Assembly: GCA_015661555.1 (NCBI GenBank)
Contig: DQVW01000010.1
Location: forward strand, 1-17,093
DNA length: 17,093 nucleotides
Direction of reading: 5' to 3'
From: Methanothermococcus okinawensis
Lineage (GTDB): Archaea; AGJL01; Methanococci; Methanococcales; Methanococcaceae
The notes beneath the pieces are model-generated. The model had not been told where the DNA came from and made no database searches. It saw nothing but the letters and a program-made list of their open reading frames with translations. Below, piece by piece: positions 6,629 to 13,354 of the stretch. Position numbers and translations under genes: made by a program. Position 1 is the first letter of the stretch. Each line of letters starts with the position of its first letter.

Positions 6629-6663
6629 GTATATATATAAAAAGAGCACGATATATTTATATT
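6629..6663 (-). promoter_or_regulatory. tbp promoter region with two TATA-like boxes
   Basis: Reading the minus strand, an upstream box (AATATAAATATATCG, 6649-6663) is followed by a second (TTTTTATATATATACT, 6629-6644). By usual spacing the upstream box would start transcription near 6630, leaving a leader of about 27 nt that includes the AGGTGG site. The downstream box would start it near 6611 and leave the ribosome binding site at or off the 5' end. The upstream box is therefore the better promoter, and the downstream one would sit on its start site. Confidence 0.45.
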
Positions 6664-6705
6664 ATTTTTTATTGTATATTTGGATATATGGATATAACAG
6701 GTGAT

Positions 6706-6712
6706 AAAAAAA
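6706..6712 (-). terminator. Oligo-T terminator candidate after the L12 gene
   Basis: Seven consecutive T on the minus strand, 8 bp after the L12 stop. Archaeal termination commonly needs only a T-tract; no strong hairpin is seen. Confidence 0.4.
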
Positions 6713-6720
6713 TAGAGGTT

Positions 6721-7038
6721 TTACATGAAGAGGGCTCCAAGCCCTGCAGCTGCTGCCATTGCAGCGTCCTCCTTCTTCTCCTCTTCCTTTTTCTTCTCCT
6801 CTTTCTTCTCTTCCTTCTTCTCTTCAGCCTCAGGTGCTGGAGCAGGTGCAGCAACAGGTGCTACAGTAGCCTTCTCCAGTACTTCGTCGATATCTATACC
6901 CTCCAACGCTGTTACTAGGGCCTTGACCCTTGCTTCGTCTACCTCTACTCCTGCAGCAGAGAGTATGGACTTTATACCATCCTCTGTTATCTCCTTACCT
7001 ACTGAGTGAAGTATCAGGGCAGCGTATATGTATTCCAT
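6721..7038 (-). CDS. rpl12: Ribosomal protein L12 (archaeal P1, stalk protein)
   Basis: The 105-residue product has an N-terminal helical dimerisation domain (MEYIYAALILHSVGKEITED, then SILSAAGVEVDEARVKALV), an alanine/proline hinge (about 60-70), a charged EEKKEEKK stretch, and the C-terminal hook AAAAGLGALFM. Dimers bind the tail of L10/P0 and recruit translation factors to the ribosome; the terminal hydrophobic motif contacts the GTPases. A strong GGAGGTG site (7046-7052) precedes the ATG. It is the last gene of the L1-L10-L12 operon. A 64-bp gap upstream contains a TATA-like box, so it may also be transcribed on its own, which would fit its multiple copies per ribosome. Confidence 0.97.
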   Translation of the reverse strand: MEYIYAALILHSVGKEITEDGIKSILSAAGVEVDEARVKALVTALEGIDIDEVLEKATVAPVAAPAPAPEAEEKKEEKKEEKKKEEEKKEDAAMAAAAGLGALFM

Positions 7039-7085
7039 CTCTATGCACCTCCAAAGATTTGTTCTCTATTTACACCAGTTTTTTT

Positions 7086-7096
7086 CTATATAATGT
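7086..7096 (-). promoter_or_regulatory. Possible internal promoter for L12
   Basis: The minus strand of the L10-L12 gap reads AACATTATATAG, a TATA-like box about 50 nt before the L12 ATG. A start about 25 nt downstream would leave a leader of roughly 25 nt carrying the GGAGGTG site. The gap is 64 bp, whereas L1 and L10 are only 10 bp apart. Confidence 0.35.
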
Positions 7097-7102
7097 TTTC
7101 TA

Positions 7103-8122
7103 TTAGAAGAGTAGGCCTAAACCTACTGCAGCTGGCATTTCCTCCTCCTTCTTTTCCTCCTCCTTCTTCTCCTCTTCCTTCTTTTCCTCCTCTTCTACCT
7201 CCTGGGTAGTTGAAGTTGAGGAGATTAACTCCTTTAACTCCTCATCTAGGGCATCTTCACTAAGTACTGATGCAAGGGCGAGCATATGGGAGTAGGCCCT
7301 GGCAAGTATATCTCCAATGGTCTCCTTTGTTGGATATGCACTTTCAATGGACAGGGTTCTAGCGTTGTTAAAGGCCCTCTGGAGTATGGTTCCAATGGTC
7401 TCTGGGGTTGGAATAACTGCCTCAACTGAGAGGGTAAAGGCGTTCATATAGGCCTTCTGGATATCCTCGATGATCTTCTCCTCATCTATCTTCAGTACAT
7501 CAGGTGTGTATATAACCCCATCCTCATAGGCTGCCAGGAGGTCTATACCTACCTTAACTGGCTTTACACCTAGGGTGGCTAGAACCACTGCAACTTTATG
7601 GGGCACTACCTCTCCAGCCTTGACTACTACTGTATCCTCCTTTATTACTATCTTACCCTTTTCAATAGCTGCTGGTATTCCCACACTTTTCAACTCTCCC
7701 AGGAACGGTCCTGGAGGCATCCCTGTAGAACCCTTCTCTACAACTATATCGCAGGGAGCGATAGCACCTCCCCTTATAGGTGCAGGGGTCTTACTCTCCT
7801 CCAGGGTCTTGTAGAGTTTAAAGGGGTTCATATCTGTAACTATGATGGCAGCCCCCCTCTCTATATAGTCAGCCAGCTTGGCAAACTCTGGATTGTTGGT
7901 CTCCTTTGCAACCTCCCTAATAGCCCTCTCTATGAGGGTGTTCCTGGACATCCTAAGTATCATCTTCCCTCTTATCTTGTCCCTGATCTCCTGGAGTTGC
8001 CTGGCAGGTACATCCATAAGATCTGCCAGGGCCACAACCTTACCCTCTTTAAGTAATTTTTTTAACCTGTTTACCTCCTCTATCTTCCAAGGGGCAATAT
8101 GTTTAGCTCCCACTGCAGACAT
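7103..8122 (-). CDS. rpl10: Ribosomal protein L10 (archaeal P0, stalk base)
   Basis: The 339-residue P0 protein anchors the stalk to 23S rRNA. The N-terminal rRNA-binding domain (about 1-105, with APWKIEEVNRLKKLL) and an archaeal/eukaryal inserted domain (about 106-190, with GGAIAPCDIVV) are present. A helical tail follows with three similar units (about 223-249, 249-275, 275-288; AYMNAF, AFNNAR, AYSHML) that fit binding sites for three L12 dimers. After an acidic EEEKK repeat run the protein ends AAVGLGLLF, almost the same hook as in L12. The start ATG has AGGGGGAT upstream and lies 10 bp after the L1 stop. Confidence 0.97.
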   Translation of the reverse strand: MSAVGAKHIAPWKIEEVNRLKKLLKEGKVVALADLMDVPARQLQEIRDKIRGKMILRMSRNTLIERAIREVAKETNNPEFAKLADYIERGAAIIVTDMNPFKLYKTLEESKTPAPIRGGAIAPCDIVVEKGSTGMPPGPFLGELKSVGIPAAIEKGKIVIKEDTVVVKAGEVVPHKVAVVLATLGVKPVKVGIDLLAAYEDGVIYTPDVLKIDEEKIIEDIQKAYMNAFTLSVEAVIPTPETIGTILQRAFNNARTLSIESAYPTKETIGDILARAYSHMLALASVLSEDALDEELKELISSTSTTQEVEEEEKKEEEKKEEEKKEEEMPAAVGLGLLF

Positions 8123-8132
8123 TTCTATCCCC

Positions 8133-8774
8133 CTATTTTTCTATTGGGACCGCCGGCCCCATGGTTAATTTAACGTAGGCACTTTTAACGTGATAGAGCC
8201 CCTTCTCGTACTTCTTAGGTAGTACACTTAAAACCGCCTCTATGTTATCGGCTAACTCCTCATCACTCATCTTTTCATTACCAACCAGGGTCTTGAAGAA
8301 GGGCTTATCCCTGGTGTTTATAACTACAGTCTTTTTAAGTTTCTCTACCAGGGGCTTTAAATTGGCAGTTGGTGGTACAGGTTGAGGCATCTTCCCCCTT
8401 GGTCCCAGGATAGGACCTAGTAACCTACCTACAAGGGGCATCATATCTGCCTGGGCTATGAAGAAGTCGTGCTCATTGGCTATCTTCTTTGCAAGTTTTT
8501 TATCCCTTCCCAGCCTCTCTAAATCCTCCTCTCTTATTACTGTGAGGCCCAGTTCCTCGGCCTGTGCAGCTAGGTCACCCTTGGCTATAACTGCTATCTT
8601 TGCCTCCTTACCTCTTCCATGGGGTAGTACAACCTGTTCCTTCAACCTGTTCTCTGGCTTTGTAAGGTCCAACTCCTTTAAATTCACTATTAGCTCTACA
8701 GACTGTGTGAAGTTACGTGGTTTGGCACGGGCACGGGCCTCCTTCACTGCCTTCAATATCTTTTCTCTGTCCAT
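8133..8774 (-). CDS. rpl1: Ribosomal protein L1
   Basis: The 213-residue product is the two-domain L1 of the ribosomal E-site stalk. Seen are the N-terminal KAVKEARARAKPRNFTQSVE, the interdomain block LVGRLLGPILGPRGKMPQP (around 115-133), and the C-terminal half of domain I ending VKLTMGPAVPIEK. In methanogens L1 also represses its own operon by binding a hairpin in its mRNA that mimics the 23S rRNA site; that hairpin is visible here at 8707-8747. The ATG has a good GAGGAGGAGG site seven bases upstream. Start and length agree with the family. L10 and L12 follow on the same strand. Confidence 0.98.
   Translation of the reverse strand: MDREKILKAVKEARARAKPRNFTQSVELIVNLKELDLTKPENRLKEQVVLPHGRGKEAKIAVIAKGDLAAQAEELGLTVIREEDLERLGRDKKLAKKIANEHDFFIAQADMMPLVGRLLGPILGPRGKMPQPVPPTANLKPLVEKLKKTVVINTRDKPFFKTLVGNEKMSDEELADNIEAVLSVLPKKYEKGLYHVKSAYVKLTMGPAVPIEK
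8707..8747 (-). promoter_or_regulatory. Autogenous L1-binding hairpin inside the start of the L1 gene
   Basis: Starting 27 nt after the A of the L1 ATG, the mRNA can form GUGAAG paired with CUUCAC, then an asymmetric internal loop (GAGGCC opposite UAA), then CGUG paired with CACG and a 12-nt terminal loop. Outer stem, loop bases and location agree with the Methanococcus vannielii L1 operator as I remember it, which starts GUGAAGGAGG about 30 nt into the L1 gene. Binding of excess L1 would stop translation of L1 and, by coupling, L10 and L12. Confidence 0.8.
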
Positions 8775-8819
8775 ATTATAGCCTCCTCCTCTAGATAACT
8801 ACTTTTAAAATAGTTAGGC

Positions 8820-8901
8820 ATTATAAAAAAATGAAGTGTTTAAAAATACTTTAAAAAGATAAAATTAAAGCAAACCTACTATTTGCCAACTATTATATAA
8901 A
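8820..8901 (-). promoter_or_regulatory. Promoter region of the L1-L10-L12 operon
   Basis: Two TATA-like boxes lie in the 134-bp gap before L1. TTTATATAATA (8891-8901) is the better match and would start transcription near 8870, giving a leader of about 95 nt. TTTTTTTATAAT (8820-8831) would start it near 8799 with a leader of about 25 nt, still including the GAGGAGGAGG site. The T-run within the second box could instead serve as a terminator for the eha operon, whose last stop is at 8909. Confidence 0.5.
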
Positions 8902-8908
8902 GATTACG

Positions 8909-9322
8909 CTAATCATGGAGGTAGAGTACCTCACCCCTGTAGTTGATCAACTTTAAACCCTCCACTGGAAACTCACCTGAGAGGGGTCTTACTATCAGGG
9001 GTACCCTGTATTCCCTGGAGAGTCTTAGAAGTTGATACTGGAGATCCCTTGGAGGTCTTATGGAGTAAAGGAGATCGGCGTACCTGTATATTTTTAACCT
9101 GGGGTTGAAGACATCATCTAACTGTCCATTGAGGCCCTCCCTCCTCGCCCTCTCTATAACATCCCTCTTAACATCTATAACTGTAACATCTAGGCCATGG
9201 TCTCTGAGGGTCTTTGCCACCTTGAGGTAGTGCCCTACCCCCACCTCCACCACATGGGTATTTTCAAGATGGCCCTTCCTATCTTTGATATACTCCAGGA
9301 TGTATTTGGAGATGTGTTCCAT
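8909..9322 (-). CDS. UPF0146 family protein, Rossmann/methyltransferase-like fold, function unknown
   Basis: I recognise the 137-residue product as the small archaeal UPF0146 family, which has no assigned function that I know of. Near the N-terminus VVEVGVGHYLK (24-34) resembles SAM-binding motif I with the last glycine replaced, and VTVIDVKRD (46-54) resembles the acidic end of strand 2. Later blocks are YADLLYSIRPPRDLQYQLL (81-99) and PLIVRPLSGE (108-117). No catalytic motif of a known methyltransferase class is obvious, so it may bind a nucleotide-like ligand without methylating. The ATG is 1 bp after the stop of the preceding ferredoxin gene, so it is almost certainly the last gene of the eha transcript. 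Confidence 0.75.
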   Translation of the reverse strand: MEHISKYILEYIKDRKGHLENTHVVEVGVGHYLKVAKTLRDHGLDVTVIDVKRDVIERARREGLNGQLDDVFNPRLKIYRYADLLYSIRPPRDLQYQLLRLSREYRVPLIVRPLSGEFPVEGLKLINYRGEVLYLHD

Positions 9323-9323
9323 A

Positions 9324-9824
9324 CTACTCTACCTCAAAATCTATAGCACCACAGGGACAGAGATATCCACAGTAACCACAGAGGGTGCACCTCTCCATGT
9401 CAAATTTAATTCCCTCCTCCTCCACATAAATAGCTCCAAAGGGACAGTTCTTCTTACATACCAGGCACATTATACATCTCTTCCTGTTATACAGGAGTTT
9501 TTTATTTCTCCTCACCCTGTATACAATAAGGTAGTTCTTTACAACCTTCCCAAGGAGGTGGATGATCTCCACTGCATCGAGGGGGCAGGCCTCCACACAC
9601 CGGCCACAGTAGACACACCTGTCAACGTCTATCTCTGGATAGGGGGTGGTAGAGTCAATAACCCCCAAGGGACAGGCCTCCACACATAGTCCACAGGATA
9701 CACATCTCTCAGGATCTATCACTATACTCTTTCTTACCACTTTATCCTCTAAACTTACCTCTACAGAGTCCCCCTCAAAGTACTTATTAATAATATCCTT
9801 CAGGGGTAGCATCTCAAAGGGCAT
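9324..9824 (-). CDS. Four-cluster [4Fe-4S] ferredoxin of the eha operon (EhaQ position)
   Basis: About 166 residues with four complete CxxCxxCxxxCP motifs at roughly 41-51, 70-80, 117-127 and 146-156, so up to four [4Fe-4S] clusters in two pairs. A basic stretch (YRVRRNKKLLYNRKR) lies between the pairs. It is predicted to move electrons between the hydrogenase module and ferredoxin-dependent partners. The frame also contains an ATG at 9833, but that one sits inside a GGATGAT site (9829-9835) placed correctly for the ATG at 9824, so I prefer 9824. The gene overlaps the end of the polyferredoxin gene. By position it corresponds to EhaQ, but cluster numbers vary between species, so I give no symbol. 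Confidence 0.85.
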   Translation of the reverse strand: MPFEMLPLKDIINKYFEGDSVEVSLEDKVVRKSIVIDPERCVSCGLCVEACPLGVIDSTTPYPEIDVDRCVYCGRCVEACPLDAVEIIHLLGKVVKNYLIVYRVRRNKKLLYNRKRCIMCLVCKKNCPFGAIYVEEEGIKFDMERCTLCGYCGYLCPCGAIDFEVE

Positions 9825-11004
9825 TGGAATCATCCTTTTTCATTTTTTCATCTACTATTCTCTTAAGAGCCTCTTCTACCTTCCCCTGGGCAAACTCCAA
9901 GAGATCACTTTTCAACTGGACATACTTTCTGGAGATCTCGTCTAAGTCCTTACTAACCATAGACTCGAAGTAATCCCTGACCTTCCTAAGTCTGTAGAGT
10001 TTCAGGGAGCTCTCTGTATCGGTGAGGGATATGGCTTCAACTGGACACTCCCTGTAGCACACCCCACATCTAACACACTTCTCAGGATTGATATAGGGCA
10101 ACCTTGTATCCCAGGAGATATCTATTGCCCCTACACTACATACCCTGTAACATATCCTACAACCTATACACCTGTCCTCCTCTATGATGTAGCACCTATC
10201 CTTTATCTTGGATACCCTTGAGACCTCCCCTATCCTCATTGCACCTGTGGGGCAGACCTCTATACACCTGCCACACCTTGTACATTCCACAACCTTATAG
10301 TCCTTCAAGTCTATCTCTCCTGGACATACGTCTACACAGTTCCCACACCTTATACATAGACTTCTTACAATCCTTGGAACCTCTGGAATCACCTCACCTC
10401 TCTCCTCCTCCTTAACCATCCTCTTAAACTTTATCTCGAAACATCTGTTGAACTTCTCCTTCAGTACTTCTTCGTCGTAGATCCTTATGGCGTCTAGTAC
10501 AGGGCACGCCTCTACACATCTCTCACATCCTATACATCTGTTTACATCTATCCTGTAGCTATCTCCATCGTAGTCAATGGCGTCCACTGGGCAGACACCT
10601 TTACAGGAGCCACAGTTTACACATAACTCCTGGTCTATTACGAAGTACCTGTACTTGGGGACGTTCCAGGGGAGGCTTAGGGTCTCCTCCCTTAAGTTTC
10701 CAATCTCCAGTACCTTAGTTGGACAGGACTCTACACAGTTTCCACAGCCTATACAGGCTCCAACATCTATCCTAGGTAGTTTCTTGTTGTGATCTTGGAA
10801 GTACACCATCTCTATGGCAGAGGAGGGGCAGGAGCCCTCACAGGCTCCACAGCTTATACACCTCTCTGGGTACTCCACAACAGGGGGGATCTTCCTGAAC
10901 CTCTTTGGAGGTATGGTATACTCCCTATCTGTCTTTGCCCAGAGGAACCTTTTGATAAACCTCTTCTTTGTAAGTATGTAGAGGTACCACAGTGTGGAGG
11001 CCAT
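9814..11004 (-). CDS. Eight-cluster polyferredoxin of the eha operon (EhaP position)
   Basis: The 396-residue soluble protein has eight CxxCxxCxxxC motifs at 49-59, 84-94, 128-138, 157-167, 217-227, 241-251, 279-289 and 310-320. Seven end in CP; the seventh ends in CS. All 32 ligand cysteines are present, so up to eight [4Fe-4S] clusters. A basic N-terminus precedes and a charged, likely coiled-coil helix follows (about 330-396). It probably acts as an electron wire between the small subunit EhaN and cytoplasmic ferredoxin partners. It starts 11 bp after ehaO with an AGGATGTGA site and overlaps the following ferredoxin gene. From memory, the Methanothermobacter operon encodes polyferredoxins with other cluster numbers, so exact subunit naming is uncertain. 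Confidence 0.88.
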   Translation of the reverse strand: MASTLWYLYILTKKRFIKRFLWAKTDREYTIPPKRFRKIPPVVEYPERCISCGACEGSCPSSAIEMVYFQDHNKKLPRIDVGACIGCGNCVESCPTKVLEIGNLREETLSLPWNVPKYRYFVIDQELCVNCGSCKGVCPVDAIDYDGDSYRIDVNRCIGCERCVEACPVLDAIRIYDEEVLKEKFNRCFEIKFKRMVKEEERGEVIPEVPRIVRSLCIRCGNCVDVCPGEIDLKDYKVVECTRCGRCIEVCPTGAMRIGEVSRVSKIKDRCYIIEEDRCIGCRICYRVCSVGAIDISWDTRLPYINPEKCVRCGVCYRECPVEAISLTDTESSLKLYRLRKVRDYFESMVSKDLDEISRKYVQLKSDLLEFAQGKVEEALKRIVDEKMKKDDSNAL

Positions 11005-11015
11005 AATTTCACATC

Positions 11016-12143
11016 CTATTTGAAGTAGGGTTTTACCTCTCCAGTCCTCCTGTCCAGTAACACTATACTCCTCTCTGTACAGGAGACACAGGGGTCTATG
11101 GAGACATAGGTTGCAACAGCATCTGAGACTGTTGGACAGGTTTTCAACATGTACTTATAGGCTGAGAGGTTCATCACTGTGGGAGACCTGATAAGTATCC
11201 TCTTTATTATGCCACCATCTGTTATGGAGATCTTGTAGGTAACCTCCCCCCTGTGGGCCTCGTTTCTCCACTCCCCAGCTCCACCCTTTATATCTACCTT
11301 CTTCCTCACCATTCCACCACTCTCCTCGTAGAGTTCAAGTGCCCTCCTCAACAACTCAATACTTGTAAATATCTCCTTCAACCTCACTAAACTCCTGGCG
11401 TAGTTGTCCCCCTCCTCAGTCCATACAGGTTTAAAGTCTAACTCTTTATAGGTAGGATGCCTAAGTCTCCAGTCACTCTCAGGTAGTGCAGAGGCCCTGG
11501 CCACAGGTCCAACAGCCCTGGTCTTCATTATCTCCCTGTATCCAATAACACCTATACCCTTACTCCTTAAACTTATTAGGGGGCCCTTTTTGAAGATCTC
11601 CATTATATCTTTCACATCCTCCTCCAGGGAATCCAGGGTACTGTAGATGCTCTCCAACATCTCCCTGTTTATATCCTGTCTAACTCCACCAACTACGTTA
11701 TAGCCCATGTTTATCCTGTTCCCCGTGATAGTCTCCAGGAGGTCCATCACTCTCTCCCTTATATTTAAACACCAGATACCTAGGGTCTCATGTTCAATGG
11801 CCATCCCATACATGGAGACAGCCAGTAGGTGACTTTGTAGTCTCTCAAGCTCTGTAACTATAACCCTTAGATATCTCGCCTTATCTGGCACCTCTATATC
11901 TGATATTTTCTCGATACACTCTACAAATGTCTGGGTATGGATGTAGGAGCAGATACCACATACCCTCTCAGCCAGGTGAACCCCCTTTAGATAGTGCTTC
12001 CCCTCCATTATCCTCTCGATACCTCTATGTACATAACCCATCTCTATCTCTGCCCCAAGTACCACCTCCCCCTCCACAATGAGCTTTATACGAATAGGCT
12101 CTTTAAAGATAGGATTTATAGGTCCTATAGGTATTACGTTCAT
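11016..12143 (-). CDS. ehaO: Energy-converting [NiFe] hydrogenase A, large subunit EhaO
   Basis: The 375-residue catalytic subunit carries both NiFe-binding motifs: RVCGICSYIH (Cys62, Cys65) and DPCVSCTER (Cys352, Cys355). All four metal ligands are cysteine codons, with no selenocysteine TGA. Other family blocks are GYVHRGIERIMEGK (36-49) and GPVARASALPESDWR. It oxidises H2 and passes electrons to the cluster of EhaN. Only 17 residues follow Arg358, where some hydrogenases are cleaved during maturation; whether this one is processed cannot be told. The ATG at 12143 has a weak binding site and lies 17 bp after ehaN. Confidence 0.95.
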   Translation of the reverse strand: MNVIPIGPINPIFKEPIRIKLIVEGEVVLGAEIEMGYVHRGIERIMEGKHYLKGVHLAERVCGICSYIHTQTFVECIEKISDIEVPDKARYLRVIVTELERLQSHLLAVSMYGMAIEHETLGIWCLNIRERVMDLLETITGNRINMGYNVVGGVRQDINREMLESIYSTLDSLEEDVKDIMEIFKKGPLISLRSKGIGVIGYREIMKTRAVGPVARASALPESDWRLRHPTYKELDFKPVWTEEGDNYARSLVRLKEIFTSIELLRRALELYEESGGMVRKKVDIKGGAGEWRNEAHRGEVTYKISITDGGIIKRILIRSPTVMNLSAYKYMLKTCPTVSDAVATYVSIDPCVSCTERSIVLLDRRTGEVKPYFK

Positions 12144-12160
12144 AATTATCCCAATTATAA

Positions 12161-12610
12161 TTATTGAGAGATCTCTTCTTTAACTACCCTCTCCCTCTCG
12201 GCAATAGATGTTGGAACTACCTTGAGTATGGTCTCTATTATCTGGGCTGGTCTTGGGGGACATCCAGGTATTACCCCATCCACTGGAATGATCCTATCCA
12301 CTGGACCACATACATGTCCCTCCTTAAATATACCGCAGCTGAGGGCACAGGCTCCAACAGCTATGACTACCTTAGGTTCTGGGGTTTTCTCATACAACTC
12401 CTTCAATCTATCCTTCCAGGGGAGGGTGACAGGTCCAGTTACTATCAACAGGTCGGCCTCCCTTGGATTGTTATGGATGTATATACCGTACTGTTCAATG
12501 TCGTACCTGGAGGCTATCAAGGTTAGTATCTCTATGTCACATCCGTTACATCCCCCTGTATTTACCACACATACATGTATGGACCTCTTTCTGAAAAACT
12601 CCTTGATCAT
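12161..12610 (-). CDS. ehaN: Energy-converting [NiFe] hydrogenase A, small subunit EhaN
   Basis: The 149-residue product matches the NuoB-like small subunit of group 4 hydrogenases: TGGCNGCDIEIL (Cys21, Cys24), AVGACALSCGIF (Cys88, with extra Cys92), Cys101 in VCGPVD, and GCPPRP (Cys117). Cys21, Cys24, Cys88 and Cys117 are the expected ligands of the proximal [4Fe-4S] cluster next to the NiFe site. There is no twin-arginine signal, which fits a cytoplasm-facing complex. The ATG overlaps the ehaM stop (ATGA), so translation is probably coupled. EhaO follows. Confidence 0.95.
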   Translation of the reverse strand: MIKEFFRKRSIHVCVVNTGGCNGCDIEILTLIASRYDIEQYGIYIHNNPREADLLIVTGPVTLPWKDRLKELYEKTPEPKVVIAVGACALSCGIFKEGHVCGPVDRIIPVDGVIPGCPPRPAQIIETILKVVPTSIAERERVVKEEISQ

Positions 12611-13026
12611 ACTACCCCCTCTTCCCTACTTTTTAGTAGTTTCAGGAGCAACTCCCTCCCCCTCTTTAAAGCCTCTTTGTAGGGGACGTTGTTTAGTAGC
12701 ACATCCTCCACTACCTTCTTCCTTATTAGATCCCCCTCTTTCTTGGAGATTAACCTGTAGAAGTCACATATCCAGCACAGCCCTAGATCTATGTCCACCT
12801 TTCTACCTAGACATGCCATCCTCGCCTGCTCGGCAAATGCATGACTCTCATAGAGGTCAGCGCCGTCGTACTCCCTTACAAACAACTCTATAACCTCCTC
12901 CAGGGAGAGCCCCAACACCTTTGCAATAGGTACAATAACCTCCTCCATGACATACCTGTTTTTAACGATGTTGTACTTCTGCCTCAGGATACTCTTATAG
13001 TATACCTTCTCCATCTCTAGCTCCAT
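12607..13026 (-). CDS. ehaM: Energy-converting hydrogenase A subunit EhaM (DUF1959)
   Basis: A soluble, mostly helical 139-residue protein that I recognise by position and character as the hydrophilic EhaM/DUF1959 subunit. It has KNRYVMEEVIVPIAKVLGLS (about 22-41), then SHAFAEQARMACLGR and LGLCWICDFYRLI, where Cys84 and Cys87 (CWIC) could contribute to a metal site together with Cys72. The role within the complex is unknown. The start could be residue 1 or Met5. It begins 1 bp after ehaL and overlaps ehaN by 4 bp. Confidence 0.8.
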   Translation of the reverse strand: MELEMEKVYYKSILRQKYNIVKNRYVMEEVIVPIAKVLGLSLEEVIELFVREYDGADLYESHAFAEQARMACLGRKVDIDLGLCWICDFYRLISKKEGDLIRKKVVEDVLLNNVPYKEALKRGRELLLKLLKSREEGVV

Positions 13027-13027
13027 A

Positions 13028-13345
13028 CTATCTACCTATTAGGCCTCTAATTAGATAGCCCAGGATGGCGATGGATACCCCTGTAATCAATTCAATCCTC
13101 CCGTATCCTGGCCTCATGCCAAAGGGTACACCTAGGAGGAAGAGGGAGAGGGGGTAGTTTATACCGTAGGGTAGGGGGAGGGGGAAGAGCACCCCTCCAA
13201 GTATTGCCGAGAGTAGTGCCCATCTATCTATACATCTCTCCACGTAGGGCTTCAGGTATCTTTTGTAACTGTAGGTTAACCCTAGAAATCCCCCCATGAC
13301 TAGAGAGACTATACAACAGAGTAGGTGATAGGGCACCTCTTCCAT
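13028..13345 (-). CDS. ehaL: Energy-converting hydrogenase A membrane subunit EhaL
   Basis: A 105-residue membrane protein with predicted segments at about 5-24, 42-72 (two short segments around a proline/glycine turn) and 82-101, and a basic loop between the first two (SYKRYLKPYVERCIDR). Identification as EhaL rests mainly on position between EhaK and EhaM and on size. AGGTGATGCC precedes the ATG. No catalytic residues can be assigned. Confidence 0.72.
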   Translation of the reverse strand: MEEVPYHLLCCIVSLVMGGFLGLTYSYKRYLKPYVERCIDRWALLSAILGGVLFPLPLPYGINYPLSLFLLGVPFGMRPGYGRIELITGVSIAILGYLIRGLIGR

Positions 13346-13354
13346 GGCATCACC

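Noticed and set aside
6681..6696. Tandem TGGATATA TGGATATA between L12 and tbp as an operator.
   Set aside because: Only two 8-bp copies in an AT-rich spacer; too short to separate from chance, and its position is upstream of both tbp boxes.
6669..6918. Arg- and Leu-rich frames over the L12 gene on both strands.
   Set aside because: They are shadows of the GAG/AAG-rich low-complexity tail of L12.
7140..7200. Simple repeat of TCCTCCTTCTT units that might be a tandem repeat locus.
   Set aside because: It encodes the EEEKK acidic tail of L10, normal for P0 proteins.
8775..8908. Possible small RNA gene in the gap before L1.
   Set aside because: The sequence is AT-rich with TATA-like boxes and no GC-rich folded segment of the kind seen in hyperthermophile RNAs.
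11016..12143. Possible selenocysteine codon in the hydrogenase large subunit, since the organism seems to use selenium.
   Set aside because: All four NiFe ligand positions are ordinary cysteine codons and there is no in-frame TGA.
12222..12893. A long open frame on the plus strand (223 codons) opposite ehaN and ehaM.
   Set aside because: It is antisense to two well-supported genes, has a low-complexity Ser/Pro-rich product with no recognisable motif, and no ribosome binding site of note.
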